Shown here one piece after another: positions 26,117-35,065 of a stretch of DNA of 64,000 nt. Made by a program: the position numbers and the translations under genes. The stretch spans positions 164,526 through 228,525 of the forward strand of contig BTUI01000005.1 in the NCBI GenBank assembly GCA_045863195.1, in the 5' to 3' direction. Within the stretch, counting starts at the first letter, position 1; each line of letters begins with the position of its first letter. The stretch is from W-Chloroflexi-9 sp045863195. Lineage in GTDB: Bacteria > Chloroflexota > Dehalococcoidia > UBA2979. The notes beneath the pieces are model-generated. The model was not told the DNA's origin, ran no database searches, and saw only the letters and a list, made by a program, of their open reading frames with translations.

Positions 26117-26659
26117 ATGACCGACCAGACCACCGAACCGGCTGCGGCCGACTCTCTACCCACCATCGACCTGGGCGGCAACGCCGCCCCCGAGGGCGGC
26201 GCGGACGACCTTGAGGCGCTGCGCGCCGCGCTGGACGAAGCGCGGGCGCGGGAGGCGCGCGCGCTGGCGGACTACCAGAACCTGCTCCGCCGCGCCCGTG
26301 AAGAGCGCGCGGAGATCGGCCGCATCGCCGTCGCGGACGCCGTCGCCGGGCTGCTGCCGGTGCTCGATGACCTCGAGCGGGCGGTGGATTCCGCCCCGGA
26401 GGACGTGCGCGACCACGCCTTCGCGGAGGGCGTGCGGCTGGTGCTGCAGGGCTTCCGACGGGCGCTGGAGCAGCGGGGCGTGGAGGAGATCCACGCGCTG
26501 CACCAGCCGTTCGACCCGAACAAGCACGAGGCCGTGGGCCAGGCCCCCGGGCCGGAGAACCAGGTGGTGCACCTGGTCCGCCGCGGCTACGCGGTGAACG
26601 ACCGGGTGATCCGCCCGGCGATGGTGATGGTGGGCAGCGGCGAGGGTGCGACCACGTAA
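26117..26659 (+). CDS. grpE: Nucleotide exchange factor GrpE
   Basis: GrpE releases ADP from DnaK. The 180-residue protein has an acidic N-terminus, a long coiled-coil helix (about residues 30-75, A-L-A-D-Y-Q-N-L-x-R-R) and the C-terminal beta domain with F-D-P-N-K-H-E-A-V and V-x-R-R-G-Y. The ATG at 26117 has GTGAGGA at a good distance; a GTG at 26102 would add five residues. The gene follows hrcA by 64 nt. Confidence 0.94.
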   Translation: MTDQTTEPAAADSLPTIDLGGNAAPEGGADDLEALRAALDEARAREARALADYQNLLRRAREERAEIGRIAVADAVAGLLPVLDDLERAVDSAPEDVRDHAFAEGVRLVLQGFRRALEQRGVEEIHALHQPFDPNKHEAVGQAPGPENQVVHLVRRGYAVNDRVIRPAMVMVGSGEGATT

Positions 26660-26719
26660 GGCGCGGCACTCGCACACCCGAGACGAACACAACCGCGGAC
26701 GCGGGGGAAAGAGGACAGC

Positions 26720-28612
26720 ATGGGCAAGGTGATCGGCATCGACCTCGGCACGACGAACTCGTGCGTGGCGGTGATGGAAGGCGGCGAGCCCCGCGTCATT
26801 GAGAACGCGGAGGGCGGCCGCACGACGCCTTCGATGGTGGCGATCGCGAAGAACGGCGAGCGCCTGGTGGGCACGGTGGCGAAGCGCCAGGCCGTGACCA
26901 ACGCGGACAACACGGTCTACTCCGTGAAGCGCCTCATGGGCCGCAAGTTCGGCGACGAGGAGGTGACGCGGCTGAAGAGCATCGCCGGCTTCAACGTGAT
27001 CCGGCGCGACAACGGCGACGCCGGGGTGGAGATGGGCGGCAAGCCGTACTCACCGCCCGAGATCAGCGCCATGATCCTCCAGAAGTTGAAGGCGGACGCG
27101 GAGGCGTACCTCGGCGAGACCGTGACGGAGGCGGTGATTACCGTCCCCGCCTACTTCAACGACGCCCAGCGGCAGGCCACCCGCGACGCGGGCCGCATCG
27201 CGGGCCTTGAGGTGCTGCGCATCATCAACGAGCCAACCGCTGCTGCGCTGGCGTACGGCCTGGACAAGAAGAGCGACGAACTGATCGCCGTGTACGACCT
27301 CGGCGGCGGCACGTTCGACATCTCGATCCTCGAGATCGGCGACGGCACCTTCCAGGTGAAGGCGACCAACGGCGACACGTTCCTCGGTGGTGACGACTTC
27401 GACAACGTGCTGATCCAGCACCTGGTGTCGGAGTTCAAGAAGGACCAGGGCATCGACCTGTCGCAGGACCGGATGGCGCTGCAGCGCCTGAAGGAGGCGG
27501 CGGAGAAGGCGAAGATCGAACTCTCGTCCGCCCAGTCCACGGAGATCAACCTGCCGTTCATCACGGCGGACGCCAGCGGGCCGAAGCACCTGGTGCTCAC
27601 GCTCACCCGTTCCCAGTTCGAGCAGCTGGTGATGTCGCTCGTGGAGCGCACGCTCGTCCCCGTGAAGCAGGCGATGACCGACGCCGGCGTCACCGCCTCG
27701 CAGATCGACGAGGTCGTGCTGGTGGGCGGCATGACGCGCATGCCCCTCGTGCAGAAGCGCGTGGAGGAGTTCTTCGGCAAGGAGCCGCACCGCGGCGTGA
27801 ACCCGGACGAGGTCGTCGCCATTGGCGCCGGCATCCAGGCCGGCGTGCTGAAGGGCGAGGTGAAGGACGTCCTGCTGCTGGACGTGACGCCGCTCACGCT
27901 CGGCATCGAGACGCTCGGCGGCGTGATGACGCCGATCATCGAGCGCAACACGACGATCCCGACCAGCGCCTCGCAGGTGTTCTCCACGGCCAGCGACAAC
28001 CAGCCCTCGGTGGAGATCCACGTCCTGCAGGGCGAGCGCACCATGGCCGGCGACAACAAGTCGCTGGCGCGCTTCATCCTGGACGGCATCCTGCCGGCGC
28101 CGCGTGGCGTCCCGCAGGTCGAGGTGACGTTCGACATCGATGCGAACGGCATGGTGAAGGTCTCCGCCGCCGACAAGGCGACCGGCAAGCAGCAGCACGT
28201 CACCATCCAGCCCTCCAGCGGCCTCTCCGACGAGGAGGTGCAGCGCCTGAAGCGGGACGCGGAGGCGCACGCCGGCGAGGACGCGAAGAAGCGCGCGCTG
28301 GCGGAGGCCCGCAACCAGGCCGACTCCATGGCGTACGCTGCCGAGAAGATGCTGCGCGACAACGCGGAGATCGTCTCCGTCGAGCAGAAGCAGCAGGTGG
28401 AGGCGGCGGTCGCCGAGGTCCGCGGCGCGCTCACCGGCGACGGCGCGGACGCGATCAACGAGAAGGTGGAGGCGCTCTCCGCCGCCATGCAGGCAGTCGG
28501 CAACGCCATCTACTCGAAGCAGCAGGCACAGAACGCCCCCGGCGCGGGCGGCGACGCCCCCGGTGCGGCGGAGGACGCCAGCACGATCGAGGGCGAGTTC
28601 CGGGAGGTCTAA
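26720..28612 (+). CDS. dnaK: Chaperone DnaK (Hsp70)
   Basis: Complete 630-residue Hsp70. The ATPase domain begins MGKVIGIDLGTTNSCVAVM and has V-Y-D-L-G-G-G-T-F-D-I-S and VGGMTRMPLVQ; the substrate domain has DVTPLTLGIETLGG; the helical lid runs to a Gly/Ala-rich tail ending EGEFREV. AGAGGA precedes the ATG. It acts with GrpE upstream and DnaJ downstream. Confidence 0.98.
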   Translation: MGKVIGIDLGTTNSCVAVMEGGEPRVIENAEGGRTTPSMVAIAKNGERLVGTVAKRQAVTNADNTVYSVKRLMGRKFGDEEVTRLKSIAGFNVIRRDNGDAGVEMGGKPYSPPEISAMILQKLKADAEAYLGETVTEAVITVPAYFNDAQRQATRDAGRIAGLEVLRIINEPTAAALAYGLDKKSDELIAVYDLGGGTFDISILEIGDGTFQVKATNGDTFLGGDDFDNVLIQHLVSEFKKDQGIDLSQDRMALQRLKEAAEKAKIELSSAQSTEINLPFITADASGPKHLVLTLTRSQFEQLVMSLVERTLVPVKQAMTDAGVTASQIDEVVLVGGMTRMPLVQKRVEEFFGKEPHRGVNPDEVVAIGAGIQAGVLKGEVKDVLLLDVTPLTLGIETLGGVMTPIIERNTTIPTSASQVFSTASDNQPSVEIHVLQGERTMAGDNKSLARFILDGILPAPRGVPQVEVTFDIDANGMVKVSAADKATGKQQHVTIQPSSGLSDEEVQRLKRDAEAHAGEDAKKRALAEARNQADSMAYAAEKMLRDNAEIVSVEQKQQVEAAVAEVRGALTGDGADAINEKVEALSAAMQAVGNAIYSKQQAQNAPGAGGDAPGAAEDASTIEGEFREV

Positions 28613-28634
28613 CCCCCCGCACGCACGCACCCCT

Positions 28635-28673
28635 CGGACGCCCCGCTGAGGTATACCGTCGGCGGGGCGTCCG
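28635..28673 (+). terminator. Stem-loop between dnaK and the phosphatase gene
   Basis: A 12-bp stem (28635-28646 with 28662-28673) with a 15-nt loop. The loop carries GTATACC, so the site could be an attenuating hairpin after dnaK or part of a secondary promoter for the following genes. No U-tract is present. Confidence 0.5.
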
Positions 28674-28705
28674 GCCGTCCGGCCCGACGCCGGAGAGGCG
28701 CACCG

Positions 28706-29437
28706 ATGGACCGTCACTTCGACTTCGAGCAGGTCTTCAACTTCCGCGACCTGGGCGGCTACGACACCGCGGACGGCCGCACCGTGCGCTGGCGGCGGCT
28801 CTTCCGATCCGGCGAGCACCAGCGCATGCGCCCGCACGAGGTGAAGCGGCTGCGCGCTGAGATCACGATCCGCACGGTGATCGACTTCCGAAGCGAGACG
28901 GAAGCGGGCGACCCGCGGGGCCCGGGCGCCCTCGTCGCGCCGGGCGTCGAGCGCCACCACCTGCCGATGGGCAACGCGGACGCGAAGTTCGCCGCGCGGT
29001 CGGAGGGGGCGTGGGACCCGGACTACGTGGGGATGCTGCGGCGGCAGGGCCCGGCCTGGGCGCAGGCGTTCAGCATCCTCGGGCGGGACGAGGCGTACCC
29101 GGCCGTCTTCCACTGCGTGACCGGGAAGGACCGCACCGGCGTCTTCGCGGCGCTGCTGCTGGACGCGCTGGGCGTGCCGGAGCCGGTGATCCTTGACGAC
29201 TTCGCGCTGTCGCAGCGGGCGATGGACACGCTGGTCGAGCGCCTGCGCGCCCGCGGCGTGATGCGGCCGGACGAGACGCCGAACCCGGCGCTCGGCGTCC
29301 CGCGCGAGGCGATGGCGGAGATGCTGGCGGTGCTGCGCGGCGAGCACGGCAGCGCTCGCGCCTACCTGCGCGCCCACGGCGTCTCCGACGCTACGTTCAA
29401 CGCGGTGGAGGTGCACCTGCTGGAGCCGCGCCGGTGA
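28706..29437 (+). CDS. Protein tyrosine/serine phosphatase, Y_phosphatase3-like
   Basis: The 243-residue protein has the cysteine-phosphatase P-loop H-C-V-T-G-K-D-R-T-G (C-x5-R) near residue 139 and a general-acid region upstream. The N-terminus F-N-F-R-D-L-G-G-Y and R-W-R-R-L-F-R-S-G-E are typical of the tyrosine phosphatase subfamily related to bacterial PtpB/IphP. It should remove phosphate from protein Tyr/Ser or from phosphoinositide-like molecules. It stands between dnaK and dnaJ in the same direction, so it is probably co-expressed with the chaperones, an unusual place. Confidence 0.87.
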   Translation: MDRHFDFEQVFNFRDLGGYDTADGRTVRWRRLFRSGEHQRMRPHEVKRLRAEITIRTVIDFRSETEAGDPRGPGALVAPGVERHHLPMGNADAKFAARSEGAWDPDYVGMLRRQGPAWAQAFSILGRDEAYPAVFHCVTGKDRTGVFAALLLDALGVPEPVILDDFALSQRAMDTLVERLRARGVMRPDETPNPALGVPREAMAEMLAVLRGEHGSARAYLRAHGVSDATFNAVEVHLLEPRR

Positions 29438-29492
29438 TTCGCGCCGCCCTCCTGCCGCCGCTAGCCGCCTCCGGCGATACGATGGATGTTCG

Positions 29493-30617
29493 ATGACCAC
29501 GAACTCCGCCGGCAACGCCAACCTGTACGAGACGCTGGGTGTCCCGCGCGACGCGAGCGCGGACGACATCAAGAAGGCGTTCCGACGCCTGGCGATGCAA
29601 TACCACCCCGACCGGAACAAGGCCGCGGACGCCGAGGCGAAGTTCAAGGAAGTGAACGCCGCCTACGAGGTGCTGTCCGACCCGGACAAGCGCGCCCGGT
29701 ACGACCGCTTTGGCGCGGCCGGCATCAACGGCGGCGCGCAGGGGTTCCAGGGCCACGAGGGCTTCGGCGGCTTCGGCGACATCTTCGATGCGTTCTTCCG
29801 CGGCACCGGCAGCCGCCGCGCCGGCCCGCAGGCCGGCTCCGACCTCCACGCGACGCTCACGATCAGCCTCGAAGAGGTCGTGAGCGGCGCGGACCACGAA
29901 CTGTCGTTCGAGCGCGTGGAGCGCTGCACGGAATGCCGCGCGACCGGCCAGGCGGAGGGCAAGGAGCGCCCGCAGTGCCCGGAGTGCCAGGGCGCGGGCG
30001 AGATCCGGCGCGTGCAGCAGTCGCTCTTCGGCCAGTTCGTGAACGTGGCCATGTGCACGCGCTGCCGCGGCGAAGGGAGCATCGTCAGCGACCCGTGCAA
30101 GACCTGCCGCGGGCAGGGACTGAAGCGCGTCCCCGTGTCGCGCACCGTGAAGATCCCCGCGGGCGTGGACACCGGCTCGCAACTGCGCATCTCTGGCGAG
30201 GGCGACCACGGGCCGCGCGGCGGCCCGGCCGGCCACCTCTACATCGAGATCAACGTCGCGCCGCACGAGACGTTCAAGCGCGCCGACGACGACCTGATCT
30301 ACGACCTCCCGCTCAACATCGCGCAGGCCGCCCTCGGCACGGAGGTGCAGGTGCCGACGATCGAGGGCGACACGGTGGACCTGTCGCTGAAGGCCGGCGT
30401 GCAGCACGGCGAGGTGCACGTGATCCGCGGACGCGGCGTGCCGCATCTGCGCGGCAGCGGCCGTGGCGACCTGCTGGTGCGGATGCACGTGGTGACACCG
30501 ACGAAACTGTCCGGCGACCAGAAGGAACTGCTGCGCCGCCTCGCGGACTCCCTCGGCACGCCGGACGTGCCGGCCGACCCGTCCGTGTTCGACCGCATCA
30601 AGAGCGCGTTCTCCTAG
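29493..30617 (+). CDS. dnaJ: Chaperone DnaJ (Hsp40)
   Basis: Type I DnaJ of 374 residues. The J domain (about 10-75) has the H-P-D tripeptide in Y-H-P-D-R-N-K that stimulates DnaK ATPase. A Gly/Phe-rich linker follows. The zinc domain has four CxxCxGxG-type repeats (CTECRATG, CPECQGAG, CTRCRGEG, CKTCRGQG), and the C-terminal substrate-binding folds end at residue 374. The prmA ATG begins 4 nt after its stop. Confidence 0.97.
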   Translation: MTTNSAGNANLYETLGVPRDASADDIKKAFRRLAMQYHPDRNKAADAEAKFKEVNAAYEVLSDPDKRARYDRFGAAGINGGAQGFQGHEGFGGFGDIFDAFFRGTGSRRAGPQAGSDLHATLTISLEEVVSGADHELSFERVERCTECRATGQAEGKERPQCPECQGAGEIRRVQQSLFGQFVNVAMCTRCRGEGSIVSDPCKTCRGQGLKRVPVSRTVKIPAGVDTGSQLRISGEGDHGPRGGPAGHLYIEINVAPHETFKRADDDLIYDLPLNIAQAALGTEVQVPTIEGDTVDLSLKAGVQHGEVHVIRGRGVPHLRGSGRGDLLVRMHVVTPTKLSGDQKELLRRLADSLGTPDVPADPSVFDRIKSAFS

Positions 30618-30620
30618 CGC

Positions 30621-31550
30621 ATGACCACCCCCCAGGACCGCTGGTTCGAGGTCGTCGCGCGGTGCCACCCGGACGACACGGAAGCGGTCGCGGACGTGCT
30701 GCGCGAAGCAGGGGCCGCCGGCGTCAGCATTGAGCCGGCCCTGCACATCTCCGATTCCGCCGAGTTCGCCTACGAGGAGCTGCGTGACCGCCCGTGGGTG
30801 GTGCGCGCGACCTTCCCCGGGGTGATGGCTCCGCGGGAGCGTCGCGAGCTGCGCAAGCGCATCGACCGCCGCCTGCGCGGGCCCATGGGCCGCCTCCGCT
30901 TCGCGGAGATCGAGCCGGTCGACTGGTCGCAGGAGTGGAAGCAGTTCTACCGCATCCAGCACATCGGCCGCCGGCTCGTCGTGCGGCCCTCGTGGGAGCC
31001 GTACACGCCCGCCCTGCACGAGGTGGTGATCGACCTCGATCCCGGCGCGGCGTTCGGCACCGGCGAGCATGAGACGACACGCCTCTGCCTGGGCGCGCTG
31101 GACGAGGTGATGCGTCCCGGCCTGGACGTGCTGGACGTGGGCGCCGGCTCCGGCATCCTCGCGATTGCCGCCGCGCGGCTGGACGCGGGGCGCGTGCGCG
31201 CGGTCGACCTGGACGAGACCACCGTGGCGGTCGCGGAGGAGAACGCGGAACGCAACGGCCTCACGGCCCGCATCGAGTTCGGCGCGGGCACGCTCGGCGA
31301 GCGCTGGCCGTGGCCGGCCGACCCCGCGGAGGGCTCCGCGGACGTGGTGCTCGCGAACATCTCCTCGCTCGTCCTCAGCGCGATGATGCCGCTGCTCGCC
31401 GCCTCGCTCCGTCCCGGGGGGACGCTGATCGCGAGCGGCTTCCTGGTGCGTGACGCGCACGAGGTGCGTGACGCGGCGGAGCGCGCGGGCCTGCGCGTGC
31501 ACACCGAACTCTCGGAGGCGGAGTGGGGCGCCCTCGTCGCGTCGCGCTGA
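30621..31550 (+). CDS. prmA: Ribosomal protein L11 methyltransferase
   Basis: PrmA trimethylates ribosomal protein L11 with S-adenosylmethionine. The 309-residue product has an N-terminal substrate-recognition domain, the P-G-x-A-F-G-T-G-x-H-E-T-T motif near residue 145, the SAM site LDVGAGSGILAIAAARLDA near 172 and the catalytic-site N-I-S. The dnaJ-prmA pair is a common arrangement. The gene converges on the M23 peptidase, 19 nt apart. Confidence 0.93.
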   Translation: MTTPQDRWFEVVARCHPDDTEAVADVLREAGAAGVSIEPALHISDSAEFAYEELRDRPWVVRATFPGVMAPRERRELRKRIDRRLRGPMGRLRFAEIEPVDWSQEWKQFYRIQHIGRRLVVRPSWEPYTPALHEVVIDLDPGAAFGTGEHETTRLCLGALDEVMRPGLDVLDVGAGSGILAIAAARLDAGRVRAVDLDETTVAVAEENAERNGLTARIEFGAGTLGERWPWPADPAEGSADVVLANISSLVLSAMMPLLAASLRPGGTLIASGFLVRDAHEVRDAAERAGLRVHTELSEAEWGALVASR

Positions 31551-31569
31551 CGTCGAGGCCCGTGACGGG

Positions 31570-32580
31570 CTATTCCGGCAGGAACGACCGCCGGGTCCAG
31601 GTGTCCGGGTCCACGTTCACACCGTAGATCGTCATCTCCCAGTGCAAGTGCGGGCCGGTCGACAGGCCGGTTGAGCCCATCAGCGCGATCACCTCGCCCG
31701 CCTCGACGCGGGTGCCCACGGGGACGCGCGCCTCCAGCAGGTGGTGGTAGCCGGTCACCACGCCGGCGCCGTGGTCCAGGAGCACGGTCACGCCGCGGAT
31801 CGGCATCGGGCCCGCCCACACCACGCGGCCCGGCGCCGGCGCGACGATCGGCGTGCCCTCCGCGTTCGCGATGTCGAGGCCGCTGTGGAAGCCGCCCACC
31901 GGCCCGCCATTGATCGAGCGGCCCTGGCCGAACTCGGTCGTCACGATGCCGTCCGCCGGGCGGATGAAGAGGCCGTCCCACGCGGGCGCGCCATCGAACG
32001 CGTTGAACTGCTCGTACGTGCGGAGCCGTGCCTCGGTCGCTGCCGCCTCCGGCGTCAGCACCGCGCCCTGCTCCTCGGTCAGTTCGAGGTAGTCGACAGG
32101 CCGGTCGACGAGGCCCACCGAGAACGGTGCGTCCGCCGTGCCGAGCACGGCGCCGGACTCATCGCGCGTGGTGACGGTGAGCGTCGTCGCGCCGGTGGGC
32201 GTGGCTAGCCCCGCGCCAAAGACGGCCCACAGCACCTCGCCGCTGCGCCGGAGCGGGTAGTGCTTCCCGAACACGAGGAGCGAGCCTGAGGCGGCGCCCG
32301 GCTGGCGCACGATGACGAGCGCGGACTCGCCCTGACCGACCTCGGGCGGATCAATCGCGACCTGCGCGGGGGCCACCGCAACAGCAGCGTCCGCGGCGAT
32401 GCCCGCCTCCGGCGAGGCGGTGGGGACGGCGGACGCTGAGGCCTCGGGTGTCGCGGTCGCATCCACCACGCTGGCGCCGTCGCCCGCATCGTCGCGGACG
32501 AGCGGCCAGGCGAGCAGCACGAGGACAGCCAACGCGAGGAGCGCCGCCACGCCGACCAGCAGGCGGCGCGCGGGCAGCAT
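31570..32580 (-). CDS. Membrane-anchored M23 endopeptidase
   Basis: The 336-residue protein begins with a transmembrane signal anchor (about residues 5-28), then a Pro/Ala/Thr-rich linker and a beta-rich region. The M23 domain (about 215-336) shows the metal motif GGFHSGLDIA (H-x-G-x-D) and the second site GPHLHWEM. It should cut peptidoglycan cross-links on the outer face. No LysM is present, unlike the 19957 enzyme. The ATG at 32580 is supported by the signal anchor; its ribosome site is weak. It diverges from the first MoxR cluster. Confidence 0.87.
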   Translation of the reverse strand: MLPARRLLVGVAALLALAVLVLLAWPLVRDDAGDGASVVDATATPEASASAVPTASPEAGIAADAAVAVAPAQVAIDPPEVGQGESALVIVRQPGAASGSLLVFGKHYPLRRSGEVLWAVFGAGLATPTGATTLTVTTRDESGAVLGTADAPFSVGLVDRPVDYLELTEEQGAVLTPEAAATEARLRTYEQFNAFDGAPAWDGLFIRPADGIVTTEFGQGRSINGGPVGGFHSGLDIANAEGTPIVAPAPGRVVWAGPMPIRGVTVLLDHGAGVVTGYHHLLEARVPVGTRVEAGEVIALMGSTGLSTGPHLHWEMTIYGVNVDPDTWTRRSFLPE

Positions 32581-32712
32581 CGTCCGGGGCGGTCTGGCCT
32601 CGGACGGCGGGTCTGTGGGCGATCCGCTCAACGCCGGCTCCGTGCTGGTGGGGTTTGACGAGATCGTAACGTGGCGCGCCCGGTGGGGCTTTGAGCAATC
32701 GATATACTCGAA

Positions 32713-32744
32713 CCGACAGGGGCCAGCGGCCGGCTGCCTGTCGG
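32713..32744 (+). promoter_or_regulatory. Leader inverted repeat before the first moxR gene
   Basis: CCGACAGG (32713-32720) pairs with CCTGTCGG (32737-32744), with an inner CAGC/GCTG pair. TATACT at 32703-32708 just upstream could be a -10 box, though its -35 is not recognisable. The gap 32581-32823 separates divergent genes and shows no coding sequence. Confidence 0.4.
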
Positions 32745-32823
32745 CCCCCACCACTGCACCACGGTCACACAGACCCGGCGCGCGCCCCACGGCGTTCCGG
32801 GTGGTCATTCCACCGGAGGCGTC

Positions 32824-33780
32824 ATGGAGGATCCCAGGGTTGTGGCCGAGCGCGTGCTCCAGAACGTGGAGCGCGTGATCATCGGCAAGTCGGAGGAGGC
32901 GCGGCTCGCCCTCGTCACGCTCCTCTGCCGCGGCCACCTGCTGATCGAGGATGTCCCCGGCGTGGGCAAGACGATGCTGGCGCGCGCGCTGGCCGTCTCC
33001 ACCGGCTGTCGCTTCGCGCGCATCCAGTTCACACCCGACCTGCTGCCCACGGACGTGACCGGCGTCTCCGTCTACCAGCAGGCCACCGGCGAGTTCACCT
33101 TCCGCCCCGGCCCGATCATGGCGGAGGTTGTCCTGGCGGACGAGGTGAACCGCGCCACCCCGAAGACCCAGTCCGCGCTCCTGGAGGCGATGGAGGAGCA
33201 CCAGGTCACGGTGGATGGCATCACCCACCGCCTCCCCGCGCCGCACATGGTGATGGCGACGCAGAACCCGATCGAGTACGAGGGCACCTTCCCGCTGCCG
33301 GAGGCGCAACTGGACCGCTTCCTGATGCGCATCCGCCTGGGCTACCCGTCCGCCACGGACGAGGTGTTGATCATGGACGCACAGCAGTCGCAGCACCCGA
33401 TCGAGTCGCTCGGCACCGTGATCACGCCGCGGGAGGTCGTGGAACTGCAGGACGCGGTCGGCCGCATCTACGTGGACCCGCTGATCAAGCAGTACATCGT
33501 GACGCTGGTGAACGCGACGCGTGACCATCCCGCTGCATACCTCGGCGCGTCGCCGCGCGGGTCGCTCGCGCTCATGCGCGCGACGCAGGCGCACGCCATG
33601 CTCGATGGCCGCGACTTCGTGACGCCGGACGACGTGAAGTCGCTCGCCCACGCCACCCTCGGCCACCGCGTGATCGTGAGCCCGAGCGCGCGCGTGCGCG
33701 AGGTGGACAGCGCGCAGATCGTGGACGAGGCGCTGGAGCGCGTGGCCGTGCCGGGCGTGCGCGCCCGAGGCGGCGTGTAG
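32824..33780 (+). CDS. MoxR-family AAA+ ATPase (cluster A)
   Basis: The 318-residue MoxR ATPase has Walker A E-D-V-P-G-V-G-K-T near residue 42, Walker B V-V-L-A-D-E-V-N-R near 102, the sensor stretch ATQNPIEYEGTFPLPEAQLDRF and the arginine-finger/sensor-2 helix region. MoxR proteins act as chaperone-like ATPases that mature or load metal or peptides into partner proteins, usually with VWA-type partners. It starts the MoxR-DUF58-transglutaminase cluster; DUF58 begins 8 nt after its stop. Confidence 0.9.
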   Translation: MEDPRVVAERVLQNVERVIIGKSEEARLALVTLLCRGHLLIEDVPGVGKTMLARALAVSTGCRFARIQFTPDLLPTDVTGVSVYQQATGEFTFRPGPIMAEVVLADEVNRATPKTQSALLEAMEEHQVTVDGITHRLPAPHMVMATQNPIEYEGTFPLPEAQLDRFLMRIRLGYPSATDEVLIMDAQQSQHPIESLGTVITPREVVELQDAVGRIYVDPLIKQYIVTLVNATRDHPAAYLGASPRGSLALMRATQAHAMLDGRDFVTPDDVKSLAHATLGHRVIVSPSARVREVDSAQIVDEALERVAVPGVRARGGV

Positions 33781-33787
33781 GCGCCTC

Positions 33788-35062
33788 GTGACCTCCTCCG
33801 CCCCTTCCACGGGCCGGGTACAGCGCAGCCACCACGTGACGGTTGTCGCGCTGGTGGCGGTGGTGTGCGTGGCGGTGGGCTTCGCCACCGGCTTCTGGCT
33901 GCTGTTCCGCCTCGCATACGTCGTCGCCGTTGCGCTGCCGCTCGCGTACTTCTGGACGCGGTCGATGGCGGACGGGCTGGAGGTAGAGGTGCAGCGCACC
34001 TCCCAGCGCGTGACGCAGGGCCAGCCGCTGGAGGGCCAGATCGTCGTGCGGTCGCGCTCGCCGTGGCCGAAGGTCTGGCTGGAGGTGGAGGACCCGTCCT
34101 CGATCCCCGGGCACGAGACGAGGCGCGTGCTGACGCTCGGCTGGAAGGGCGTCAGCGCCTGGTCCTACCGCACGAGGACGCGCGTGCGCGGCGTCTACAC
34201 CCTGGGCCCGCTGCGCGTCACCGCCGGCGACCCGTTCGGCTTCTTCCGCATCACCCGCACCTTCGGCGACCCGACCACGATCCTCGTCTACCCGAACGCG
34301 CCCGACCTGCCGAACTTCTACATCCCGCCGGCGAACCTGCCGGGCGAGGGCCGCATCCGCCGCCGCACGCACAACGTGACGCCGAACGTGGCCGGCCTGC
34401 GCGAGTACGCGCCCGGGGACTCCTACAACCGCATCCACTGGCCCACCACGGCACGCCTCGGCAAGCCCGTGGTGAAGCAGTTCGAGCTCGACCCGGCCTC
34501 CGACATCTGGATCGTGCTGGACCTGGAGGCGCGCCACCACACGGGCAGCGGCGAGGACTCCACGGAGGAGTGGGCGGTCGCCGTCTGCGCCTCCGTCGCG
34601 CGGTACTTCATCAACCAGCACCGCTCGGTGGGCCTCATCTCCTTCGGCGACGACCTGCGCGTGGACGATCCGGACCGCGGCCAGAACCACTACACGCGCA
34701 TCCTGGAGTCGCTGGCGCTGGCGCGCGCGCGCGGCGACGCGCCGCTCACGAACCTGTTGCTGGAGGAGAGCCGGCGCTTCGGGCGGCACACCACCGTGGT
34801 GGTCGTCACCCCCTCCACCGACCCCGAGTGGGCGTTCACGCTCGTCGCCCTCGCCGGGCGCGGCGTGAAGGTCGCCGCCGTCCTCCTCGAAGCCGACACG
34901 TTCGGCGACGCCCCCAGCCCGATCGAGGCGTACGGCACGCTCGCCGCGGGCGGCGTCTACACCTACACCGTGAAGCACCAGGACGACCTGGGGCGCGTGC
35001 TCTCGATCGGCGCCGACCCGGAGCGCGGCGAGGCCGCGCGCGCCACGCGGATGGAGGGCTAG
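33788..35062 (+). CDS. DUF58 protein (cluster A)
   Basis: The 424-residue product has two transmembrane helices (about residues 18-60), a beta-sandwich region, and the DUF58 signature L-R-E-Y-A-P-G-D-S-Y-N-R-I-H-W near residue 205 followed by a VWA-like fold. MIDAS residues appear incomplete at its expected D-x-S-x-S (I-V-L-D-L-E-A). It is read from a GTG at 33788, 8 nt downstream of MoxR, and is followed by the transglutaminase-like gene after 3 nt. The cluster type is widespread and its general role is still unclear. Confidence 0.85.
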   Translation: MTSSAPSTGRVQRSHHVTVVALVAVVCVAVGFATGFWLLFRLAYVVAVALPLAYFWTRSMADGLEVEVQRTSQRVTQGQPLEGQIVVRSRSPWPKVWLEVEDPSSIPGHETRRVLTLGWKGVSAWSYRTRTRVRGVYTLGPLRVTAGDPFGFFRITRTFGDPTTILVYPNAPDLPNFYIPPANLPGEGRIRRRTHNVTPNVAGLREYAPGDSYNRIHWPTTARLGKPVVKQFELDPASDIWIVLDLEARHHTGSGEDSTEEWAVAVCASVARYFINQHRSVGLISFGDDLRVDDPDRGQNHYTRILESLALARARGDAPLTNLLLEESRRFGRHTTVVVVTPSTDPEWAFTLVALAGRGVKVAAVLLEADTFGDAPSPIEAYGTLAAGGVYTYTVKHQDDLGRVLSIGADPERGEAARATRMEG

Positions 35063-35065
35063 CCG

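Noticed and set aside
30621..31570. Short inverted repeat GCCCG-TGA-CGGGC at 31558-31570 as a terminator
   Set aside because: Only 5 bp, and it includes the M23 stop codon; too weak to support.
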